From contig CAJYBN010000002.1 in NCBI GenBank assembly GCA_913064925.1, positions 1-33,105 of the forward strand: a DNA stretch of 33,105 bases, given 5' to 3'. Shown in pieces: positions 15,999-25,832 of the stretch. Each line of letters opens with the position of its first letter. The stretch's first letter is position 1. Below the pieces are notes generated by a model that saw nothing but the letters and a program-made list of their open reading frames with translations, had not been told where the DNA came from and did not search any database. The position numbers were made by a program, and so were the translations under genes. This stretch comes from an uncultured Peptococcaceae bacterium. Its GTDB lineage: Bacteria; Bacillota; Desulfotomaculia; Desulfotomaculales; Desulfallaceae.

Positions 15999-17447
15999 TT
16001 AAATTTGGCTATAAGCCTCCCAAAGCGGTTCAACTATTTCTTTCGGGGGTTGGGTAACCAGGCTGCCGATGATGAAAGCCAGCGGCCCGGCAATTAAACC
16101 AAGCAGCAAACCTGGTATCACCGGATCACCCAAAATCGCCCACAATGGAACCAAAATCATCCCTACCAACATGCCGGCGATAGCTCCATGCTTAGTGGCT
16201 CGCTTCCAGAAAATAGTGCCGAACATGGGCATTAAAAATGTAACCACAATCATACCGAATGAAAAAAGTATGATCCAAAATATTATAGCCGGCGGTTTAA
16301 GGGCAACCAGCAGCGGAATAATCACCATTAAGGCAACTGCAATGCGATCATATAATACCGGGTGTTTTTCATAAACTTGTGGTGCTACGATACTAAAAAT
16401 GTCCTGGCTCAAGGCTGATGCGGCCACGAGTATGATACTGCCAACTGTCGACATAATAGCGGAAAGTATTGCCGCTATAAAAATTCCCCCCAGCCATACC
16501 GGTAAAACACTGGATACCAAAGCGGGAATGACCCGATCCGGGTTATCAACAGCCGGCAGAATAATATGCGCCATCATCGCCGACGGCAACAGACTCCAAA
16601 GGAGAATTACCGAGAAAAAGCTGCAAATAACCAGGGAGATTCGGGCAACTCTAACATCCCGCATACTAAATAATGTTACCACTTGTTGCGGCATAGCCAG
16701 TCCAACCGTCAGAGCAATAAAGATAAACACGATAATCAACAGCACAGGCACCTGCCCGCCGCCGGTTATAGTAAGCATGTCCGGGTTAACCTTCGCTATT
16801 TCCGCATTTAAACGGGCCGGGAAATCAAACCCGCCGACTTTACCAAAAGCAGCCATGCTGGTATAACTAAACAAAACAATTGCCCCAACAAGCATAATTA
16901 CACCCTGGATAAAGTTGGCCCATGCTGTAGCCAGGTAACCTCCACAAATACTGTATATACCAACCACCAAAACACCGATCAGCACAGCATACATATAGGG
17001 GATATTAAGAAGCATAGCAAATACTTCACCCATAGCTTTAAGCTGGGCCGTAACGCTGCCAATGAGGCCGATTAAAATAGCAATTGACCCCAGCACCCTG
17101 ACCGTCCTGGAATCGTACCGCTTTTCCAAAAGCTGGGGAACAGTAATAGTGTTAAAATGGTCGCACGCCACTTTTAAACGTTGACCAAAAACGCGGAAAG
17201 CAAAAAAATACCCCAAAGGTGACAGAAATCCTTGTAAAAACGCGGGCATACCGGAAGCGTAAGCCATTCCGGGCGTACCAACCATCATGGCACCGCTTTC
17301 AAAGGTGGATGCAAATCGAAAGGCGGTAAACACAGGCCCAAATTGTTTTCCCCCCAGGTAATATTGTCCGGAATTCTTAACTAACCGGCTTGTTAAAATA
17401 CCCACCACAATCAATGTAATAAAATAAACAGCCACAATGCCCCACAT
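15999..17447 (-). CDS. Sodium:solute symporter (SSS) family permease
   Basis: Multi-TM; YYLGGKQFGPVFTAFRFASTFESGAMMVGTPGMAYASG; GSIAILIGLIGSVTAQLKAMGEVF. Confidence 0.9.
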   Translation of the reverse strand: MWGIVAVYFITLIVVGILTSRLVKNSGQYYLGGKQFGPVFTAFRFASTFESGAMMVGTPGMAYASGMPAFLQGFLSPLGYFFAFRVFGQRLKVACDHFNTITVPQLLEKRYDSRTVRVLGSIAILIGLIGSVTAQLKAMGEVFAMLLNIPYMYAVLIGVLVVGIYSICGGYLATAWANFIQGVIMLVGAIVLFSYTSMAAFGKVGGFDFPARLNAEIAKVNPDMLTITGGGQVPVLLIIVFIFIALTVGLAMPQQVVTLFSMRDVRVARISLVICSFFSVILLWSLLPSAMMAHIILPAVDNPDRVIPALVSSVLPVWLGGIFIAAILSAIMSTVGSIILVAASALSQDIFSIVAPQVYEKHPVLYDRIAVALMVIIPLLVALKPPAIIFWIILFSFGMIVVTFLMPMFGTIFWKRATKHGAIAGMLVGMILVPLWAILGDPVIPGLLLGLIAGPLAFIIGSLVTQPPKEIVEPLWEAYSQI

Positions 17448-17464
17448 AGCTTGTACCCCTTTCG

Positions 17465-17575
17465 CTAGCGTTTACTCATTGCCCAGAAAATGCCGTAAAT
17501 GACCACAAAGAGAAAACTGGTCCACGGTAGAACGTAATAAAACAAAAAACTGGAAGTAGGCATGTTCCAGACCAT
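17465..17575 (-). CDS. 36-aa single-pass membrane peptide immediately upstream of the symporter
   Basis: MVWNMPTSSFLFYYVLPWTSFLFVVIYGIFWAMSKR*; 17 bp before the symporter start; not in the ORF track because of length. Confidence 0.65.
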   Translation of the reverse strand: MVWNMPTSSFLFYYVLPWTSFLFVVIYGIFWAMSKR

Positions 17576-17576
17576 T

Positions 17577-18599
17577 TTATTTTACCTCCTCCCATTTAAG
17601 CCCGAGTCCTACAATAATTTCCCCGGAATTAACCACCGGGTTAATGCGCAGTCCAAGAACATAAGCCTTGCCCGGGGATACCAAGCATTCCCGCTCTTCT
17701 CCGTAAAAATCCAGCACCCGGGCAATTGGGGTGTTGCCTGCAATCTCGTCACCGGGTTGCACTTCTGGTACGGCAAGGCCACCCCGGCGGGTATTTAGAA
17801 AAGCACGCTCGGTAATTATCATTTGTCCGGACGGGCGCCTCGGCTCACCATCTAACATTCTTAAATAGCGCAAAATGTTTTGCAATCCATTAACCGCCCG
17901 GTTTACGTTTTCCCATTCCACCCGGCCGCCCGCGCCAAGTTCAACCATAATAGCCGGAATATTATTAAGTAAACACTGCACGTCTAAAGCCCCGCGCAAT
18001 GAGCCGGGCAATTCTCCTTTAGCAGTAGAAAGATCTACCCGGCAATTAGCCTTTAAACCCATAAGTAAAGCCATTTCCTCAGTTTTAACCAATGTTTCCG
18101 CGGCAACCCCTGACAAATTCTTATAAACAGTGTAAGGAACTGCCGCGTATGAACTACCGAGGGCATGTAAGTCAACCATATAACTGGCGTGTTTTTTTAC
18201 TTCCCGGAAAAAATGATAAGCCATTTGCTCCGACAACCAACCGCCTTCACGCCCGGGAAATTGCTGATCCATGTCCAGCTGATCTTCCGGTGTAAACTTT
18301 TGCATTCCCTTAAGTGCCAAAGGGTTGCAAACAGGAGTAGCTATTATGGTTCCTTTCAGGTCCGAAGAGTTAATTGACTTTATGAGTTTTAATATGGCAA
18401 AGATCCCGCTGACTTCTTCGCCGTGTACCGCCGCATTGATCCAAAGCACCGGGCCCTCCTGGGCGCCTCGGATAACGGTAACCGGTACACGCACCTCCCC
18501 GCCATAAGCCAGCTCAGCTACTTTGATATACCCATTCCTGCTTTCCCCTTGACTACAGCTAACCGAACCTATACTGAGCAATACATTACCTCCTCCCAA
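17577..18599 (-). CDS. Succinylglutamate desuccinylase/aspartoacylase (M14-like) family deacylase
   Basis: VTVIRGAQEGPVLWINAAVHGEEVSGI (zinc ligands HGEE), YMVDLHALG, PAIMVELGAGG. Confidence 0.88.
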   Translation of the reverse strand: MGGGNVLLSIGSVSCSQGESRNGYIKVAELAYGGEVRVPVTVIRGAQEGPVLWINAAVHGEEVSGIFAILKLIKSINSSDLKGTIIATPVCNPLALKGMQKFTPEDQLDMDQQFPGREGGWLSEQMAYHFFREVKKHASYMVDLHALGSSYAAVPYTVYKNLSGVAAETLVKTEEMALLMGLKANCRVDLSTAKGELPGSLRGALDVQCLLNNIPAIMVELGAGGRVEWENVNRAVNGLQNILRYLRMLDGEPRRPSGQMIITERAFLNTRRGGLAVPEVQPGDEIAGNTPIARVLDFYGEERECLVSPGKAYVLGLRINPVVNSGEIIVGLGLKWEEVK

Positions 18600-18627
18600 C
18601 CTTAATAATCTAACTACAAAGTTAAAC

Positions 18628-19134
18628 TTAAATACAATCTTCTTGGTTATCCTGATTTTTTAGGCGAAAAGCTGCCTTAGTCAATAACAACTCCCGCTTA
18701 TGCTTCCCTAAATCCTCTAACCGCACCAACCGCAAGGCGCCAAGCGGGCAGATTTTAACACATTCCGGATCTGACCCGCCACAGAGATCACACTTGACAA
18801 TGGTTTTCTTTTCGGGATGTATAAATATAGCGCCGAACGGACAAGCAGCAACACATTCAAAACAACCAATGCACTCTTCCTCATTTATCTCAACAATCCC
18901 AGTCACCTTATTTTTAGTTAGTGCACCCGTAGGGCAATCAGCCACACATTTGGGCTTATAACACTGGCGGCAATAAACAGGCAAATCCAGACCCCAATCG
19001 TCCCTTTTCATAATGCGTATGCGCGCCTTTTCTGCAGCACACTCACCCTCATGTCTTAAAGAGCAGGCCAACTCGCAAAGGCGACAACCCCCACACTGGT
19101 CTTTGTCAGCCCATAAAACGGTTAAATACCTCAT
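18628..19134 (-). CDS. 4Fe-4S electron transfer protein (HycB/AOR-partner type)
   Basis: CGGCRLCELACS, CRQCYKPKCVADCPTGAL, CIGCFECVAACPFGAI, CDLCGGSDPECVKICPLGAL. Confidence 0.92.
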   Translation of the reverse strand: MRYLTVLWADKDQCGGCRLCELACSLRHEGECAAEKARIRIMKRDDWGLDLPVYCRQCYKPKCVADCPTGALTKNKVTGIVEINEEECIGCFECVAACPFGAIFIHPEKKTIVKCDLCGGSDPECVKICPLGALRLVRLEDLGKHKRELLLTKAAFRLKNQDNQEDCI

Positions 19135-19208
19135 TAATTATTTACCCCCTGCTCTTACATACTGCGGTTGGCTGGTAATTTCATTTTTTGGGCCGGTACA
19201 GGGCAGGC

Positions 19209-21113
19209 TTAATTTTGATCCGGGGCATAATCTTGCAGGCCCAATTCTTGTAATTTTGCTTTTGTGGGAATACCCTCTTTATCCCAACCCCTGAACTCGT
19301 AATATTCATCGAGCATTTCTTCGAATTTACCGGCCTCTATTAATTCACCCTTCGAAGGCCCTGCAGGCTGTTTTTCGGTGAACCACCTGACCGGCAAGGT
19401 ATCGTCCTTTCGACGCATACCTTCTCTAACATTGAATATTTTTTCAATATTGTAGATCCGCTCTCCGATTTTAAACAGATCACTTTCGCTAAAATTAAAG
19501 CCGGTTAACGAATTTAGCATAGCTTGTACATCACTCGGCCCGAGGAAATCGAGACTTGCCCAATAACTTGCTGCTTTACAGAACTCCGCGGAGTCCACCA
19601 CCGCCATGAAATTTTCCGACCAAGCTACCAGGGACCCTTTACCGTAATAATTTCGATAGTCAACTACGCTTCTAGCTTTATCTTTACCAATAATGTTTCC
19701 AAAAATGGCCTCGCTTTCTTCCGGAGTGATGCCCAGGTATTCCAGGACAGGGGACCCCCGCAAATGATCCGCCCCCCGTGTACTAACCGCTTGGGCTAAA
19801 GCCCCCCCTTTGGTAGACCGATAATCCCCGACATTTGTAGGCATACCTTTGATAACCATGGCAAACTGTTCGGAACCGGGGTATTTCTCGGCTACCTTTT
19901 GCACCCCTTCAGCCAGGATATCGCCAAACCCTTCACGAAGAGCAATCTGATTAACCAGGGAAATAATCGTATCCTGATGCCCCCAGCTCAAATCAAGGCC
20001 TTTTATATCTTCACCCGGTAACATCCCCCGCTGCCATAGTTCCATGGCAAAAGCTATTACTGACCCTGTTGAAATAGTATCCAGCCCATACTGGTCACAC
20101 AGAGTACTTGCCAGCAACGCTGTCTTTAAATCGGCATTGCCGCACATGGCTCCCAAAGCAGCAATATTTTCATATTCCGCAGCATTGCCGACCAAACGGC
20201 GGCCATCCTTCTTGATATGGTAAGCATGCCCGCAAAGAATCGGGCAACTGGCGCAGCCACGATTCTTAATTTTATATTGTGCGTGGAAAAGCTCAGCATT
20301 TAAAGTTTCAATACCTTCAAACCATCCTTGCTGGGAATTGCGCGTATTCAGCCTTCCGACTTCATTGGTGTGCCGGAGCAAAAACAAAGTGCCTGAAGTA
20401 TGCAGTGGTTTATAAAAAGAGGCTGATTTAATTTTGTCATGGGCCTTATAACAAGCTTCCGCAAATTTGTCGGGATAGGCCACCTCAACGCTGCCAGTAC
20501 CGCGTACTGCAATAGCCTTAAGTTTTTTGGATCCCATTACCGCGCCCATACCGGCTCGGGCGGCAATCCGTCCCATATTATTAACTACACCGGCAAATCT
20601 TACCAGGTTTTCACCTGCCTGGCCAATGGAAAGAACTTCTACTCTTTCATCTCCCAGTTCTTCCTTAATCATCCTTTCCGTTTCCCAGGTGTTTTTTCCC
20701 CAGAGATGTGATGCATCGCGTACCTGTACATGGTCATCTTTTATGTACAGGTACGCAGGTGTAGAAGACCGCCCGGTAATAACAATTTGGTCAAAACCCG
20801 CAAATTTTAACTCTGAACCAAAATAGCCTCCCGTATTGGAATCACCGAAAATTCCCGTTAACGGCGATTTGGCACTAATGGTAAGTTTTCCGGACGTAGG
20901 AACAATTGTCCCGTTGAACGGCCCAATACCAATGGCCAGAACATTATCGGGCCCCAACGGGTCAGTTCCTGGAGAAACTTCATCAAGTATAACTTTGGAA
21001 TTAAGACCTCTCCCGCCCAGGTAATTCGCTAAAGTGTGCTCAGCAATTGTTTCAATTGAAGTCAGGCCGCTGTTAAGGTCAACTCTTAACCTTCTACCCG
21101 CCCAGCCAAACAT
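19209..21113 (-). CDS. aor: Aldehyde:ferredoxin oxidoreductase family tungstoenzyme
   Basis: LANYLGGRGLNSKVILDE, SGKLTISAKSPLTGIFGDSNTGGYFG, AARAGMGAVMGSKKLKAIAVRG, CASCPILCGH. Confidence 0.94.
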   Translation of the reverse strand: MFGWAGRRLRVDLNSGLTSIETIAEHTLANYLGGRGLNSKVILDEVSPGTDPLGPDNVLAIGIGPFNGTIVPTSGKLTISAKSPLTGIFGDSNTGGYFGSELKFAGFDQIVITGRSSTPAYLYIKDDHVQVRDASHLWGKNTWETERMIKEELGDERVEVLSIGQAGENLVRFAGVVNNMGRIAARAGMGAVMGSKKLKAIAVRGTGSVEVAYPDKFAEACYKAHDKIKSASFYKPLHTSGTLFLLRHTNEVGRLNTRNSQQGWFEGIETLNAELFHAQYKIKNRGCASCPILCGHAYHIKKDGRRLVGNAAEYENIAALGAMCGNADLKTALLASTLCDQYGLDTISTGSVIAFAMELWQRGMLPGEDIKGLDLSWGHQDTIISLVNQIALREGFGDILAEGVQKVAEKYPGSEQFAMVIKGMPTNVGDYRSTKGGALAQAVSTRGADHLRGSPVLEYLGITPEESEAIFGNIIGKDKARSVVDYRNYYGKGSLVAWSENFMAVVDSAEFCKAASYWASLDFLGPSDVQAMLNSLTGFNFSESDLFKIGERIYNIEKIFNVREGMRRKDDTLPVRWFTEKQPAGPSKGELIEAGKFEEMLDEYYEFRGWDKEGIPTKAKLQELGLQDYAPDQN

Positions 21114-21150
21114 TTAAGCTAAAACTCCTTTCAATAAATACCAAAAAATG

Positions 21151-21179
21151 ATTAAATAAGACGTAATGTAACATGTCAA
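21151..21179 (-). promoter_or_regulatory. sigma-A promoter of the AOR operon (TTGACA-N17-TTTAAT)
   Basis: TTGACA at 21179-21174, TTTAAT at 21156-21151, 38 bp upstream of the AOR start. Confidence 0.7.
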
Positions 21180-21195
21180 TATTCGATAAATAGGG

Positions 21196-21329
21196 AAAAA
21201 ATAAAAAACCGGCCTCAGTTGAGTACCGATAAAGTTCGTCGTTAAACTCACCTAAGCTAAGCTCAAACTACGTACTTCTCAACTCAACTGGCTCTATATT
21301 TTGTGGAAGGTGCAATATACTTTTCTAGA
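21196..21329 (-). ncRNA. Candidate ~130-nt small RNA with own promoter and intrinsic terminator
   Basis: Promoter TTGCCA-N17-TATAAT (21364-21336); long-range CAGTTGAGT...ACTCAACTG pairing followed by GGCCGGTTTTTTATTTTTT; no ORF. Confidence 0.45.
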
Positions 21330-21335
21330 AATATT

Positions 21336-21364
21336 ATTATAATCCGCATATTGGATCCTGGCAA
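21336..21364 (-). promoter_or_regulatory. sigma-A promoter (TTGCCA-N17-TATAAT) of the candidate sRNA
   Basis: TTGCCA 21364-21359, 17-nt spacer, TATAAT 21341-21336. Confidence 0.6.
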
Positions 21365-21414
21365 GGAAAAATCAACTTTTTTCCCAGGTCACAAAACCGG
21401 CGCCCCAATTCTTA

Positions 21415-21450
21415 ATTAAATAAACAGACACAGCTTAAAGGCCGTGCCTG
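21415..21450 (-). terminator. terminator of the acyl-CoA synthetase gene
   Basis: Minus strand CAGGCACGGC-CTTTAA-GCTGTGTCTG followed by TTTATTTAATT. Confidence 0.65.
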
Positions 21451-21459
21451 CTTACTTAA

Positions 21460-23130
21460 CTAAACTTTTTTCAGCAATCCTTTCTTTTTATCCTCGACCG
21501 CCCATTCCTCTACCTTGTAATGCATTTTTTTACCAGTAGCTGTAAACGGGATCTCTTCCACAAATCTATAATAACGCGGCTTTTTATACAGCGCCAGCAT
21601 GGGGTGGTTGCGGCAATGCTCGTCCAGTTCCTTGACCGTGAGGGAAGGATCAGCCTTGATAACGTATGCCACCACCGCAGCACCCCGCGTTTCGTCAGGT
21701 ACACCAGTTACTATCGATTCCTTGACCTTGGGGTGCTCATTGAGCACTTCCTCAACCTGAACGGGATGTATATTTTCTCCCGCTGAAATGATCATGTCAT
21801 CCTTTCTGCCTACTACGGTTATGTAATGGTTTTCATCCCAGGTACCCAGGTCGCCGATATAAATCCAGCCCTTGTAAAAAACTTTCTTGGCATCATCCGG
21901 ATTATTAATGTAGCTGTAAGCACACTTGGCGGGCGCCTTAACGATAATTTCCCCCACCTCGGTGTTGTCGGTGGCTACATAGTCGTCCGGTTCAGCCAGG
22001 CGATCGGGATATATTTTTACCACTACGGCCTCGTCGTCGGTGCAGGACCGTCCGGCCGAGCCGGCCTTTTGCGGCAGATCATAGGGGCGCAAAAAGGTAT
22101 TCCAGAAAGCTTCCGTGGTGCCGTAACCGTTGAAAATGTTGGGGGTAAGCACTTTCTGGAATTTAATACACGCTTCTTTCTCCAGAGGGGCGCCCATGGT
22201 GATGATACCCTTGAGTTTGCTCAAATCCTTTTGATTTTTCAGCTGGTAATCATGTAATAGTTTTAACATGGGCGGGGCGCCGATTAAATAGGTTACCCCG
22301 TATTTTTCCACGTACTCGAGACAGGTGCGGGGGTGAAACTGCCTTAAAACAACAACCTCTCCGCCTATATAAAAAGTAGGACAGGGCCCGCCCGAGTGGA
22401 GGCCGCCCCGGTGGAACCAGGGGCTCATATTCATGGTTTTGTCCGCCGGTGCCAGTGGAAAATGCATGATCACGTCATGGGCTGTGAATATCTCGTTAAT
22501 GTTGTTTATTGGTACCCCCTTGGGCATACCGGTGGTGCCCGACGTATACAGGCGGGTGGTTTCGTCGTAAATATGGGTGGGGCGCGTAATTTCCGGGTCT
22601 TTATCTGAATAGTCCCTTACATACTCTTCGTAAGTAATCGAACCGGCAAAAGGTTTTTCCGTACCCCTGACGTCTACCATCACCACCCGGCGGGGTTTGT
22701 GTTTGGCCATCTCCAGAGCTTTTTCCGCCGTTTCTTTAATATCCGCGTCGTAAAAGTATACCTTGGGTTTGGAATCATCGATGATAAAGGCAGTTTCGCC
22801 TTCAGATAAGCGGAAATTGATGGGGCAGTTGATAGCGCCGATTTTTTGCGGAGCCAGATAGAGAAAGGTAAACTCGGCGGAGTTGAGCAACTGGTACATT
22901 ACGACGTCGTGTTTTTGCACGCCGTCGGCCAGCAGCGCGTGAGCCAGGCGGTTACATTCAGCGTTCAGCTCCGCGTAAGACCAGCTTTTTTCCCTGATCG
23001 GGCAGGTTAAGGCGGTCTTTTTCGCGTAGCGGCGCACGTTGCGAAGAAAACCGTTCAGATAGGTAAATTCGTGCTCGAAATAGTCTTTAAACATGGTAAC
23101 GTCGTATGTGTACCTGTCGGGCATTTGCAA
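21460..23130 (-). CDS. AMP-dependent acyl-CoA synthetase/ligase
   Basis: TRLYTSGTTGMPKGVP, NGYGTTEAFWNTF, GWIYIGDLGTWDENHYITVVGRKDDMIISAGENIHPVQVEEVL, TATGKKMHYKV. Confidence 0.92.
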   Translation of the reverse strand: MQMPDRYTYDVTMFKDYFEHEFTYLNGFLRNVRRYAKKTALTCPIREKSWSYAELNAECNRLAHALLADGVQKHDVVMYQLLNSAEFTFLYLAPQKIGAINCPINFRLSEGETAFIIDDSKPKVYFYDADIKETAEKALEMAKHKPRRVVMVDVRGTEKPFAGSITYEEYVRDYSDKDPEITRPTHIYDETTRLYTSGTTGMPKGVPINNINEIFTAHDVIMHFPLAPADKTMNMSPWFHRGGLHSGGPCPTFYIGGEVVVLRQFHPRTCLEYVEKYGVTYLIGAPPMLKLLHDYQLKNQKDLSKLKGIITMGAPLEKEACIKFQKVLTPNIFNGYGTTEAFWNTFLRPYDLPQKAGSAGRSCTDDEAVVVKIYPDRLAEPDDYVATDNTEVGEIIVKAPAKCAYSYINNPDDAKKVFYKGWIYIGDLGTWDENHYITVVGRKDDMIISAGENIHPVQVEEVLNEHPKVKESIVTGVPDETRGAAVVAYVIKADPSLTVKELDEHCRNHPMLALYKKPRYYRFVEEIPFTATGKKMHYKVEEWAVEDKKKGLLKKV

Positions 23131-23242
23131 TACCTCCTGCTCATGTTTTATACTTTTACCATAGAAATTCTATAATTTAGTTTTTTTTCCTACAGATTCT
23201 TAAGAGTTTTATTGAATTAGATAAACCGGAGGTGAATGGCGG

Positions 23243-24481
23243 TTGAACAGAGTAGTGGTCACTGGTATGGGGGCGGTAACCCCGATAGGCCTTGGTATTC
23301 AGGAATACTGGCACAACTTGATTGCCGGCAGGTGCGGAGTGGATAAAATTACCCTTTTTGACGCCTCCAACCTGCCGTGCCGCATTGGTGCCGAAGTAAA
23401 AAATTTTTCCCCGGCTGATTTTATGCCTGCTAAACTGGCCCGGGAAACCGACCGGTTCATTCATTTTGCCCTCGCCGCTGCCCAGATGGCCGCGGCCGAC
23501 AGCGGCTTGGATTTTAACCGGGAGGACCCCTACCGGGTGGGAGTGGTTTTTGGTACGGCCATCGGGGGAATTAGGACCATTGTAGAAGAACAAGCAAAAT
23601 TGTCTTCTACAACCGGCAGGTTGAGGGTTAGTCCCCACTTTATGCCCAAAATGATGACCAACCTGGCCGCGGGACAAATTTCCATTTTTTACGGCATTAA
23701 AGGGCCGAATCTCACAGTTACTACCGCCTGTGCCTCCGGTCTCGATGCAGTGGGCTGCGCTTTGCATATTTTGCGCCGGGGAGACGCTGATGTAATTATT
23801 GCCGGGGGAGCGGAATCATTATACTGCGCGTTGGTGCTTGCCGGGTTATGTTCCTCCAGGGCTGTTTCGGTACGCAACGATGAGCCGCAGAAAGCTTCCC
23901 GTCCCTTTGACCGGTACCGGGACGGTATGGTAATAGGAGAAGGGGCCGGCGCCCTGGTTTTGGAAACCCTTGAACACGCCGCCCGGCGCAATGCCGTGAT
24001 TCACGCTGAAATAGCCGGCTACGGAAACTGCGGGGACGGCTATCATGTTATGGCTCCGGCACCGGACGCGCACGGTGAGATTTATTGCATGCGCCGGGCC
24101 CTGTCCAGCGCCGGTATCTCGCCGGAGGAAATCGATTATATTAACGCCCACGCTACCTCCACCGTTCAAGGCGACCAGGTGGAAACGAAGGCCATTAAAG
24201 AGGTCTTTGGCAGCCGGGCATACCAAATACCGGTGAGTTCTACCAAAGGTGCCACAGGCCATATGATCGGAGCCGGAGGAGTGACGGAATTAATAGCCTG
24301 TATCAAGGCCATTCAGGAAGGAATAGTGCCGCCCACGATTAATTATACAGAGCCCGACCCGGAGTGCGATCTGGACTATGTCCCCAATGAGAGCCGCGAG
24401 ATGCCGGTGCGGGTAGCCATGAGCAATTCTTTCGGTTTCGGCGGGCAAAATGCCAGTGTAGTGGTCAGAAAGTTTGAATAA
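23243..24481 (+). CDS. fabF: Beta-ketoacyl-ACP synthase II-like (stand-alone KAS)
   Basis: TTG start after GGAGGTGAATGGCGG; MNRVVVTGMGAVTPIG; C/H/H triad in TTACASGLDAVG, NAHATSTVQGD, TKGATGHMIGAGG. Confidence 0.9.
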   Translation: MNRVVVTGMGAVTPIGLGIQEYWHNLIAGRCGVDKITLFDASNLPCRIGAEVKNFSPADFMPAKLARETDRFIHFALAAAQMAAADSGLDFNREDPYRVGVVFGTAIGGIRTIVEEQAKLSSTTGRLRVSPHFMPKMMTNLAAGQISIFYGIKGPNLTVTTACASGLDAVGCALHILRRGDADVIIAGGAESLYCALVLAGLCSSRAVSVRNDEPQKASRPFDRYRDGMVIGEGAGALVLETLEHAARRNAVIHAEIAGYGNCGDGYHVMAPAPDAHGEIYCMRRALSSAGISPEEIDYINAHATSTVQGDQVETKAIKEVFGSRAYQIPVSSTKGATGHMIGAGGVTELIACIKAIQEGIVPPTINYTEPDPECDLDYVPNESREMPVRVAMSNSFGFGGQNASVVVRKFE

Positions 24482-24499
24482 GGCGGCAGAAGCTATTTT

Positions 24500-25798
24500 T
24501 TATATCTCCCGCCTGTCAACCACCCGCTTGGCTTTACCCTCGCTGCGGGGAATAGTACGCGGCTCCACCAGCTTGATCCGGGCGGAAATGCCCAGCACAC
24601 TGTTGATGCGGGAACGCAGCCTGTATTCCAGATCCTCCAGGTAACGCACCTTATCGCTAAACATCTGGTTGGAAAGTTCCACCCAAATCTCCAGATCATC
24701 CATGGTGCCTTTCCGGTCCACCACCAAGAGGTAATGGGGTTCTGTTTCGCCGAATTCCAGCAGCACGCTTTCAACCTGGGAAGGGAACACATTGACTCCG
24801 CGAATGATTAACATATCGTCGGTACGACCAGTTACCCGGCACATGCGTACATGGGTACGCCCGCAGGGGCAGGGCTCCGGATTGAGAACAGTAATGTCTC
24901 TGGTGCGGTAACGGATAATGGGGAAAGCTTCTTTAGTCAAAGATGTAATCACCAGTTCACCCTGTTCCCCGAAGGGGACTGGTTCTCCCGTTTCCGGGTC
25001 GATAATTTCGGCAATAAAATGATCCTCAAAGATATGCATCCCTTCTTTTACCGGACACTCCATGGCTACCCCGGGCCCCATAACCTCGCTGAGTCCATAA
25101 ATGTCCAACGCGGTAATATGCAATTTCTCCTCCAACTGCCGGCGCATGCGTTCCGACCAGGGTTCGGCCCCGAAAACCCCCGCCTTTAAAGGCAGCTTTG
25201 CAAAATCAATCCCCTGATTCCGGCCTTCTTCGGCAAGATATAAGGCGTAGGAAGGCGTGCAAGTTAAAATGGTGGTACCGAAGTCCTGCATCAGCATGAG
25301 CTGTCTGGCAGTATTTCCGCCGGAAACGGGCACTACCGTGGCACCTAGTAACTCGGCACCGTAATGGATACCCATGCCGCCGGTAAAGAGACCGTAACCA
25401 TACGCATTCTGTACCACATCGCCCTTCGTTCCCCCGGCCATGACCAGCGCCCGGGCCATAAGGTTGGCCCAGGTGTTTATGTCATTTTGGGTGTATCCCA
25501 CTACGGTAGGTTTACCCGTTGTCCCGGATGACGCGTGCAGCCGCACCACTTCCTCCATGGGCACGGCAAAAAGACCGAAGGGATAGTTATCCCGCAGGTC
25601 CGTCTTCACGGTAAAGGGCAGGTGGCGCAAATCGTCCAGGGAACGTATATCCCGGGGAGTAATCCCCTGCTTTTCAAAGGCCTGGCGGTAAAACGGAACT
25701 TTATGGTAGACCCTTTCCACCGTGGCCTGCAATCTTTGTAACTGTAATTCCGCTAAATTATCGCGCGACATAGTTTCGTATTCACGGTCCCAATACAT
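24500..25798 (-). CDS. paaK: Phenylacetate-CoA ligase family (PaaK-like)
   Basis: [74 protein letters not shown]; start chosen at internal Met. Confidence 0.9.
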   Translation of the reverse strand: MYWDREYETMSRDNLAELQLQRLQATVERVYHKVPFYRQAFEKQGITPRDIRSLDDLRHLPFTVKTDLRDNYPFGLFAVPMEEVVRLHASSGTTGKPTVVGYTQNDINTWANLMARALVMAGGTKGDVVQNAYGYGLFTGGMGIHYGAELLGATVVPVSGGNTARQLMLMQDFGTTILTCTPSYALYLAEEGRNQGIDFAKLPLKAGVFGAEPWSERMRRQLEEKLHITALDIYGLSEVMGPGVAMECPVKEGMHIFEDHFIAEIIDPETGEPVPFGEQGELVITSLTKEAFPIIRYRTRDITVLNPEPCPCGRTHVRMCRVTGRTDDMLIIRGVNVFPSQVESVLLEFGETEPHYLLVVDRKGTMDDLEIWVELSNQMFSDKVRYLEDLEYRLRSRINSVLGISARIKLVEPRTIPRSEGKAKRVVDRREI

Positions 25799-25832
25799 CA
25801 AGGTTTTCCCCTCTCTCTCTGATGCTATTTTT

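Noticed and set aside
23177-23767. 196-aa minus ORF, also 23846..24262
   Set aside because: Antisense to the KAS II gene, which has the full catalytic triad.
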